Positions 57,506 through 64,000 of a stretch of DNA of 64,000 nt are shown piece after piece. A model generated the notes under the pieces. The model was given only the letters and a program-made list of their open reading frames with translations. It did not search any database and was not told the DNA's origin. The position numbers and the translations under genes were made by a program. Numbering within the stretch: position 1 is the stretch's first letter; each line of letters begins with the position of its first letter. Source of the DNA: Mortierella alpina (taxonomy: Eukaryota > Mortierellomycota > Mortierellomycetes > Mortierellales > Mortierellaceae); assembly GCA_029449245.1 (NCBI GenBank), contig JANATF010000005.1, forward strand, positions 2,897,598 through 2,961,597. Reading direction: 5' to 3'.

Positions 57506-60262
57506 ATGGACCCAATTCTTTCTGATTTGCCCCCCAAACCCATTGTTATCCAGCATGATGATCCCTTCGTAAACTCTTTCTGCCTAGCCACCATAGCTGC
57601 CGCGAGGGTCGAAAGAAGGGCAGCGGAGTATCGAGAAAGAAGGACCAAGTTTCAACAGCAGGAAGATAACAGCAAATCGCTTTTATTCATATTCAAGGCA
57701 CTCGCCACCAAAGGCCTCTCCTTGCGCGAGTTCCTATTTAAGAGTTTCAACTCCGAGCATGAAGAAATCAGGAGCAAGGTTAACCAATTTTGCGCCACTG
57801 ATGGTCCTGCTGCGGTACTCCACCTTTGGGGGATGAAGTTGGAGGGTGGAAAGTACGACTCTAGCTTTGCTAAGGAGGCAATCGAAATCGTGGGCAAGCG
57901 CGTTCAGGCCGACCTCAAAAACGCCAGCAAGGACACCACTTTTCGGTTTCCAGCAAAGAAAGTGAGCCGTAAAAATGTAGAGGCATTCTCTCTGGACCGT
58001 ATGAGGGCCTCGCTAGCGAACTCGGCTCCGAATCTTACACACCTTCTGAAGCTAATGACACCAACAACTGAAGAGAAAGGGCTCTGGAAGCCGTACCCAG
58101 AGAACAGGAGGCCGCGCGACATCGAGTCCACCGATCCGATACCTCCCAGGATGGCGCCTAGAGCAGCGTGGCTCTCAGTATCCAACCTGGACCCTGACTC
58201 GGATGAGGCACTTGAACTATCATCGGACTCCGGCTCGGACAGTGACTTATTAAACATTCGATGGCATAGAGAGGAACAAGACTCAGAGTGGGAGGACGAT
58301 GAACGCAAGCCGAGCCCGTCCCCGTTCGAAGATCAGCGCTCTTTTATTGTAACCGTGGGGTGCATGCTGGTCTTTATGAAGAACCAGCAGTCAAATCGTC
58401 TACAAATGATGATTGGTAAGAAGCCTTGCCATTCATCAATGTAATATAGCATCTGGTCAGGGTTGTAGCTCTAATCATACTTTGACCTTCATTAGGATTA
58501 TATCTTCGAGGACTGACAGCGCCAAAACGTCTGATTCATTTGTTAAGCAAGATGGGGTTAAGTGTCTCGTATCCCACCTCTACCGCATGTCTGAAGTCTT
58601 TGGCGCTGGACAAGATCAGAACGGTTCGGAGAGTCGCAAGGAAGAAACAAGTCTACTTCCTGTATGACAACTTTAACCGAAAGGTGACCCACCGCCACCA
58701 ACGTACAGATAATCAGGACTTTTTTGAAAACGCAACCACAGGAACGATCGTTGTGGGCGAACAGCTTGGCGAGGAACGGCTCCCTGACGATCCACCCGTT
58801 AAACCCAGCGTCACCAACGTTGCGATAAGCCGGAAGGATGCATTTCATTTCAATCATGTTTTTCGCTTCCATTTTTTCGACAACCTTCTCTTACAAGTTT
58901 CACCAGCTATTTAGATCGACATTCAAAATTCCAGCAATCAAGCAACTCGTCCCAAAGCGGACGGAAGCTTACGAACTTGCGGCCATGGACATTGATCAGT
59001 CGACTGTAGGAGGGAACATCCAGGTTCTTGACAACATGCGCCAGACGCTGAACTTATCCAAAGGTTATTTCAAGAATTTAAAGATGATCATTGCTGGTGA
59101 TCATCTTACGATATCCAGAGTCCAATCCGCACAGAAACGCAATATATGCGAGGCCACATATTTCGACCAGATGCGGTGGGCAATCCCGGTATTACAACTA
59201 TTCCATATGGAAATGCTTCTATGTTCGACCATCCTCAACACACACTACGGGAGCGTTAATACTCCGGGGTCATTGGCGTACTTTATTCCAGTGCTTAAGC
59301 GTCGGACGCTGAACCGGGAGATGCCATGTTACTACACAGCTGACGAGTTCTTGAGGACCCTATTTCGAGCAATGTGCAGTCAGCTATGGCGAAAGAAGAT
59401 GGAGACGTACGTCCGGGATCACGGTGAGATGTCGGACGAGACGATGAAGCAGGAAATAAACATCACAATCCTTCAGCTTACCCTCCCAGGAGAAACGCTT
59501 TTCGACAATTTCTCCACCACAAACGCCAACGCCATGTTATTCATGCGCGATATGGCTGTATACCTTGAATTCTGTGCAGCCATCAAGTCAGGGGACATCG
59601 GACGTCTCGAGGAAATTTTGAAATGGATTACGATTATGTTTCAAGCTGGGAACCACAACAATTATGCTCTCGAGCTCTTGCGCTTCGGTTATTACGCGCA
59701 GCACAAGTGGGGAATAGCAAGGAAGGAGGCTGTCTTTTCATCGCTACTGATGAATACGAAAGGGCTCAAAAATCATTGGCTTCCAAGCGATCTATATCAG
59801 GAGCACAACAACCTCCTGACAAAGTCCACCCACGCGACAGTCGGGAACAAGTGGTCCGCAATGAGCTATACCACCCCAAATATCCGTCTATTTCAAGAAG
59901 TCTCGTCCCAACTCGAGTCCGAGTTCAAGATGGCCAAAACCAGCTCATTTCACAGGTCTACGTCAACCGACAAAGATGCAACGCTCGTTTTGCGTTTGCT
60001 AGAAGAGCATCACATCCTCAGTGAAGCCAGCCATCCAAGCGAACATCAAATCCACCCGTACGCTACAACGCAAGCACTCAATTTGGTGACCGAGGGTACC
60101 ATAAAGCTTGTAGGTGGAGGCTACAGGAAGTTTATTGAGCGCATGGAGGAAGAAAACGCGGATGAGGCATTTGCAAAGCATAGGGACATAGAAAAACTCA
60201 TGCGGCAACTCGATGAAGAAACCCAACAAGCACGAAATTCTTTGGATACGGCCTTTGAATAA
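57506..60262 (+). CDS. DUF6589-type protein, putative transposase; one frame break
   Basis: The N-terminal exon 57506-58415 joins 58496 across an 80-nt GT-AG intron. DUF6589 landmarks follow: LSLREFLFKSF, DGPAAVLHLWG, QSNRLQMMIGLYLRGLTAPK, VYFLYDNFNRKV, FFENATTGTIVV, LAAMDIDQSTVGGN, MIIAGDHLTISRVQ and FQAGNHNNYALELLRF. Continuity requires moving from one frame, which stops at 58912-58914, to the next one within 58829-58911. The region holds T5 and T6 runs, so a one-base indel is the simplest cause. A 40-nt intron with donor GTTTTT is the alternative. With one extra base removed the protein is about 891 residues. Candidate catalytic acids by position are Asp361 (YDN), Asp505 (GDHL) and Glu696 (NYALE), which fits an RNase-H-like DDE enzyme but is unproven. 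The acidic patch DSDEALELSSDSGSDSD lies near residue 235. Confidence 0.75.
58829..58914 (+). other. Frame-change zone in the DUF6589 gene
   Basis: The upstream frame stops at 58912-58914. The downstream frame is closed by TAA at 58826-58828 and opens after it. A shift by one base within this interval restores continuity. T-runs at about 58859-58863 and 58872-58877 are the likeliest sites. Confidence 0.7.
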
Positions 60263-60277
60263 ACAAATTTATTTCCT
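60256..60277. terminator. Shared, near-palindromic stop/poly(A) region between the two transposon genes
   Basis: GAATAAACAAATTTATTT carries the plus-strand stop (60260-60262) inside AATAAA and, on the other strand, the helicase stop (60269-60271) next to AAATAAAT. The coding regions are 6 bp apart. Confidence 0.6.
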
Positions 60278-62056
60278 TGTCCTGAGGCGCTTGTTAAGAC
60301 TGGTATCGAATGCCAAGAGGCTACTATCCATCGCCCGCTTTTCGGTTAAGTTTTCCTGTTGAATGGCCAAAGATACACTAGTACCTTCATGATCATGCTG
60401 GGCATCTGCATGTTGTCGATCCTGGTCCTGAAGCGGCATGTCTGCCATGACAGGGTTGTCGATCTCGTTGTTGTATTCCGCGAGCATGTCAGCAAGTCGT
60501 TGTTGCGAGCCTTGAACCAACTCTGACCAATAAATAATGTCACTTATATCCTCGGCAGTAGTGACATCTCCAAACCTCGTCGAGAGCAAGTTGATGAACT
60601 TGTCATCCATAATGCACCTCGCTGTATAAAAGTCCGCATGCCTCCTCAGCTCCTGTAACTCGGTGTTCCTCCAAGATTGTATCCTCGTCTTGGTCTCAAG
60701 TTGCTGTTCAGGACGACGTAAACGTTTGAACGTTGGGGCTGGCCGCCGTGGAACAGGAATGCTAGTCCTCTGGTCGGAAGCCTTGCCTGACGCAGGGAGA
60801 GACACGTCACAGCGATCACAGCAGTCGGGAATCGCTTTGTGCTCATTCCCGAAAGCATCGTTAAAAGATTTCCGGCGGCAATTACCCCAGTGGACCCAGT
60901 CTTGCAGATCGGCATCCATTGTCTTGAGGCGGTGGGTATCGGTCCGCGGATAGATCAAAATGCCAGAACCTTGGAGACTTGGATCGCGGGCAGCACGACC
61001 AAGCCGCTGTGCAAGGACAGTGATGTTCTTGGGGAGTCTGAACTGGACGACTCGAACAATGTCATTCATATCGCATCCCATTCCTGCAGCTTCAGTGGAC
61101 AGCAACACGCGAATTTCGCCTCGTCTGAACTGCGCCATGTAAAGTTGCTTAGTATCTGTTGCTAGATCAGCGAAGTAGCAGCCTATTTGTTCATGACGAG
61201 GTGGCTGCAAGGCTAGTGCTTTTCTCGCCAGATAGCTGTAAGCCTTGTTCATCTCATCCAGTTTGTCGAAATATACGATTGTCTTCTTGAAATCCAAGAG
61301 AAATTCCAGTCCTGGGTACAAGGTGTCGTTGTTGTAGCACATTTGTACTTCATACTTGATATTTGGACGATCGGTATCGGCTTTTATGACGATGACATCC
61401 CCTGCGTAGCGAAGGCTTTCCTTCACATCCTCCAGAATTTGTCCATGAAGTGTTGCCGATACCGCCACAAAAGCAACGCCAGGAGGGACCTTAGATCTCA
61501 GATCCCCAATCCGGCTGTACTGTGGCCTGAATTCCGGGCCCCACGTGCTGATGCAATGCGCCTCGTCGACAACTACAGCCTGGACTCGCGACCTCCAGCC
61601 GTCCTCGCTCCAGAGAAGCCCAAAACGCACATCGTTGAAGGCTGTTTCTGGAGACATAAAAACTGCTCGATACACTCCGCCAATAAGTTCTTCTTCGAGG
61701 TTGTCTGGTAATTGTCGGCCACTGTAAATGGGAATGCTGCTGATGCCCAAAGCCTCGAGTTTCTGGTGCTGTTCCTCCATTAATGCTACAAGCGGCGACA
61801 TGATAACGATGATGCGCTTCTCCCATAAAATCAGCGGCAGGAAGTAAGCCAGGGTTTTGCCCCAACCACATCCTGCAATAAGGATGCAGTCCTCTCCACG
61901 GCCAATATGTTCAGCGACCTTCCGTTGTTCGGGCTTGGGAGTGTATCCGAACACGCGCTCGCACAGCTCGTCTCCGTTGTCCGGATATGAAAGAATAGGA
62001 GGGGCACTTGGCAATTTATTGCGAGGCTCAAGGTTGAAACGTGAATAGTGGCCCAT
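60269..62056 (-). CDS. RecQ-family DNA helicase of the transposon
   Basis: A single intact frame of 595 residues. Superfamily-2 motifs are in order: Walker A LIAGCGWGKTLAYFLP (residues 59-74), motif Ia MSPLVALMEEQ, motif II with the RecQ aromatic loop VVVDEAHCISTWGPEFRPQY (161-180), motif III VSATLHG (199-205), motif V STEAAGMGCDM and motif VI AQRLGRAARDPS. A RecQ-type zinc-binding arrangement follows (C393, C412-C413, C416). There is no WRN-like exonuclease or HRDC domain that I can see; the last 180 residues are charged and low in similarity. RecQ enzymes unwind forked and structured DNA 3'-5'. Helicases of this type are often found near fungal telomeres. Here it lies inside a TIR element, 64 bp from the right TIR, so a role in transposition or replication of the element is inferred. 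Confidence 0.9.
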   Translation of the reverse strand: MGHYSRFNLEPRNKLPSAPPILSYPDNGDELCERVFGYTPKPEQRKVAEHIGRGEDCILIAGCGWGKTLAYFLPLILWEKRIIVIMSPLVALMEEQHQKLEALGISSIPIYSGRQLPDNLEEELIGGVYRAVFMSPETAFNDVRFGLLWSEDGWRSRVQAVVVDEAHCISTWGPEFRPQYSRIGDLRSKVPPGVAFVAVSATLHGQILEDVKESLRYAGDVIVIKADTDRPNIKYEVQMCYNNDTLYPGLEFLLDFKKTIVYFDKLDEMNKAYSYLARKALALQPPRHEQIGCYFADLATDTKQLYMAQFRRGEIRVLLSTEAAGMGCDMNDIVRVVQFRLPKNITVLAQRLGRAARDPSLQGSGILIYPRTDTHRLKTMDADLQDWVHWGNCRRKSFNDAFGNEHKAIPDCCDRCDVSLPASGKASDQRTSIPVPRRPAPTFKRLRRPEQQLETKTRIQSWRNTELQELRRHADFYTARCIMDDKFINLLSTRFGDVTTAEDISDIIYWSELVQGSQQRLADMLAEYNNEIDNPVMADMPLQDQDRQHADAQHDHEGTSVSLAIQQENLTEKRAMDSSLLAFDTSLNKRLRTRK

Positions 62057-62120
62057 GTCGAACGATGTATAGAGATTAAAGGTTGAATGCAGGTGAACGA
62101 GGACGGCAATAAGCGCGCTC

Positions 62121-62257
62121 CCCTTAACAAGTTGCCTTTTTGGATTTTACGGGTCGCTCTGCCGATAAGTCTAACAATTTTCCCAGACCCTCATTTCAGT
62201 GGAAGCAGGACTGCGAGTCCTGCCCCACGTAAAATGAAGGGGCTGGATGCGAGACTA
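62121..62257 (-). repeat. Right terminal inverted repeat, 137 bp
   Basis: Mirror of the left TIR, ending GCGAGACTA. It contains the same hairpin (62205-62223). The inner end is 64 bp from the helicase start codon, so it is a likely promoter for that gene. Confidence 0.9.
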
Positions 62258-62266
62258 AAGCATATG
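62258..62266 (+). repeat. Target-site duplication, right copy
   Basis: AAGCATATG, directly after the last base of the right TIR. The reconstructed empty site would carry a single copy. Confidence 0.85.
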
Positions 62267-63095
62267 CGACTATGGATTAAGGGGTTTATTACGGCCTGCA
62301 TTCTGAGACATACCTTTGTTCTCCCTCTTTCTCCCTTCTCTTCACCTCTTCCCACCTTTCACTTCCTCACCTTCCACGTCCTCACCTTTTACATCGCTAG
62401 CTTTCCCCACCGCAGCTTCCTCTCTCCTCTGCGTCTCTCTGTAAGGCATGTCCTCGCCTGCGACAGCTCTTCGGTCATAGTCCTCCGACAACAACTTACA
62501 CCTTGCACTGTCCAGCAGTTCGTCCACCTTCATGAACTAGTTTACTCCCTGCACCCTTCTAAAACGATTGTAAGCTTCCCACGGCATTTTCAATATATAC
62601 TGCCGTAACCGTATTCACTACATATGCTTCCTCCAGAAAAACTCCTCCTCTTAAACGAGCCAAACAGCTCTTGAACAGCAGAAGCAACCTCAAAGAGCAA
62701 AAAGCATCTTTTCCTCAAACTCTCTGTAAGTGCAAGGTCGCTCCGTAAGTGCAAGGACACTCTCTAAATGCAAGCTCTCCATAAGTGCAAGATCCCCTCA
62801 AAATGAAAACATCTCTTATTCGAAAACCTCTGTAATTCGAAAGCCTCTGCAATTGATTCCCTCTCTAATATCCAAGCCTTAGTAATTGAACGCCCTCTGT
62901 AATTGACAACCTTCTGCTGATGAACGCAAGATTAAGGTAAGCATCCACACGGTAAGCGCAATCTACTAGAACATTTCCCATTCTTCTCCCACACCGTCAG
63001 GAACACCATATCCGTATTCTCGTATTTTTGTTCATTTGAAGTACTCGAAGTGCTTGCCTCAATACTGGGAACCCTGAATCTTACTTCTCTTTAGA
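62267..63095. other. AT-rich subtelomere with short imperfect repeats
   Basis: No gene. Bases 62721-62795 carry four imperfect copies of TAAGTGCAAG, each followed by a short CT-rich spacer. 62820-62925 has repeated CTCTGTAATTCGAAA / CTGTAATTGA words. The GC content drops toward the end. Confidence 0.65.
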
Positions 63096-63431
63096 ATTTC
63101 ACACCTCATTCAAATATCACACTTCCTCGATTTCATATTTCAGAGCAATTGAAGGTCTGTAACAGTTCCCTTTCACCCTTCAAAGCCCAAAATACACGGT
63201 TGATGAGAATTTCACACCGTTCAAAATTTCACACTTCCTCGATTTCATATTAGAGAGCAATTGAGGGTGTGTGTCAGTTCCCGAAAACCCTTGAAGCCAA
63301 AAATACTCGGTTGCTGAGATTTTCACACTTGACAAGAATTTCTCACTTCCCCGATCTCATATTTGAGAGCAATTGAAGGTGTTTGTCAGTTACCCAACAC
63401 CCTGGAAGCCAAAATACTCGTTTGCTGAGAT
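63096..63431 (+). repeat. Subtelomeric tandem repeat, 112-bp period, three copies
   Basis: The marker CTTCCTCGATTTCATATT recurs at 63122 and 63234, and its variant CTTCCCCGATCTCATATT at 63346, exactly 112 bases apart each time. Shared words are GAGCAATTGA, GTCAGTT, GCCAAAATAC and GTTGCTGAGA. Confidence 0.9.
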
Positions 63432-63520
63432 GTTCACACTTGCTAAAAATTTCACACTTGCTAAAAATTTCACACTTGCTAAAAATTTCACACTTCACAA
63501 ATATTTCACACTTCCAAATT
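63432..63520 (+). repeat. 18-bp tandem repeat next to the telomere
   Basis: TTCACACTTGCTAAAAAT is repeated three times, followed by degenerate TTTCACACTTC units. The word TTTCACACTT also occurs inside the 112-bp repeat, so the 18-mer may derive from it. Confidence 0.9.
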
Positions 63521-63720
63521 TTCACAGTGATTGTAAGAACTGCTTTCCGTAAATTTAACTGAATATGTGATTTGTCAATTTTATATCAATCGAATAAGTA
63601 AAACTCATTTCATGTACAATTTCAATTTATAGCAAATTTCATTTGACATTCATCTTTCAAACAAGCAGTTAGTATCAATTGACCTTTCTTGTGAATTGAG
63701 AGCCCATTTTAAGGTTTATT
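63521..63720. other. AT-rich junction before the telomere
   Basis: 200 bases, unique and AT-rich, with no gene. It ends in degenerate AAGGTTTATT just before the first telomere unit. Confidence 0.5.
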
Positions 63721-64000
63721 CTAGGGTTTTTTAGGGGTTTTTTAGGGTTTTTTAGGGTTTTTTAGGGTTTTTTAGGGTTTTTTAGGGTTTTTTAGGGTTT
63801 TTTAGGGTTTTTTTAGGGTTTTTTAGGGTTTTTTAGGGTTTTTTAGGGTTTTTTAGGGTTTTTTAGGGTTTTTTAGGGTTTTTAGGGTTTTTTAGGGTTT
63901 TTTAGGGTTTTTTAGGGTTTTTTAGGGTTTTTTAGGGTTTTTTAGGGTTTTTTAGGGTTTTTTAGGGTTTTTTAGGGTTTTTTTAGGGTTTTTTAGGGTT
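63721..64000 (+). repeat. Telomere, repeat unit TTTTTTAGGG
   Basis: About 28 units with a 10-base period reach the last base of the window. Variants are few: one AGGGG unit at the start (63733-63737), T7 units near 63811 and 63981, and a T5 unit near 63890. The G-rich strand is the plus strand and runs outward, as expected for a right chromosome end. Confidence 0.95.

Larger units (their letters stand above)
57252..62257. mobile_element. 5.0-kb TIR DNA transposon carrying DUF6589 and RecQ-helicase genes
   Basis: The element is 5,006 bp. It is bounded by 137-bp terminal inverted repeats that I find identical along their length, beginning TAGTCTCGCATCC. Both ends abut the 9-bp direct repeat AAGCATATG, the footprint of a cut-and-paste or similar insertion. 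Long TIRs with a 9-bp duplication recall Mutator-like elements, but the coding content does not: a DUF6589-type protein and a RecQ-family helicase converge in the middle. Each gene begins just inside a TIR. Identical TIRs and an intact helicase frame suggest a young insertion. It sits about 1.5 kb from the telomere. The boundaries are observed; mobility and the transposase role are inferred. Confidence 0.85.

Noticed and set aside
57252-62257. Starship, Helitron or retrotransposon interpretation
   Set aside because: No tyrosine recombinase, Rep/HUH motif, reverse transcriptase or LTR is present. The TIR plus target duplication points to a DNA transposon.
62087-62608. 173-codon plus-strand frame over the right TIR
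   Set aside because: The first part is TIR sequence and the rest is low-complexity subtelomere. No protein-like pattern is seen.

Overview
The window looks like the right-hand end of a chromosome from a filamentous fungus. Nuclear genes carry many short GT-AG introns, mostly tens to about 150 nt. Pyrimidine tracts lie upstream of several starts. The last 280 bases are a telomere whose G-rich strand runs toward the end of the window. The protein set (PRP39, RLP24, WDR24, lysyl-tRNA synthetase, secreted lipase, GH18-CBM19 chitinase, polyQ/SAP protein, large carnitine acyltransferase) fits an early-diverging fungus. I favour the Mortierellomycota, but that is inference from protein style, not proof.

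Regions: (1) About 0.9-19.2 kb is gene-dense: splicing factor PRP39, a polyQ/SAP protein, a secreted LRR protein, a Crz1-like C2H2 factor, ribosome-biogenesis factor RLP24, an F-box/LRR protein and an SGNH hydrolase. (2) 19.2-28.3 kb is looser: a 4.1-kb gene-poor stretch, a six-exon secreted lipase with a 20-nt microexon, an unrecognised intronless zinc-finger protein, and a 0.9-kb degenerate 21/22-bp minisatellite. (3) 28.3-52.1 kb is again compact: carnitine acyltransferase, DUF2470 membrane protein, ABHD4/5-like hydrolase, ADP-ribosylglycohydrolase, PHO80/PCL-like cyclin, LisH-CTLH-WD40 protein, WDR24 (TORC1 regulation), lysyl-tRNA synthetase and chitinase, mostly in convergent or divergent pairs. 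(4) From 52.1 kb the sequence changes to subtelomere: pyrimidine-rich degenerate repeats, a decayed-looking minus-strand coding patch, short tandem repeats, and a complete-looking 5.0-kb DNA transposon. After that come AT-rich tandem repeats (exact 112-bp spacing, then 18 bp) and the telomere.

The most interesting object is the element at 57252-62257. It has 137-bp inverted terminal repeats that are identical by eye, flanked flush by a 9-bp direct duplication (AAGCATATG). Inside are two convergent genes: a DUF6589-type protein that I infer to be the transposase, and an intact RecQ-family helicase. Both genes start just inside a TIR, so the identical TIRs probably act as matched inward promoters. 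Their stop codons are only 6 bp apart and share a near-palindromic poly(A)-signal region. The DUF6589 gene needs one intron plus a one-base frame change near two T-runs (or a short non-consensus intron). The telomere repeat is TTTTTTAGGG (10 nt) rather than the usual fungal TTAGGG.

Intron positions, starts and domain calls were read by eye. Family assignments rest on recognised motifs and not on searches.
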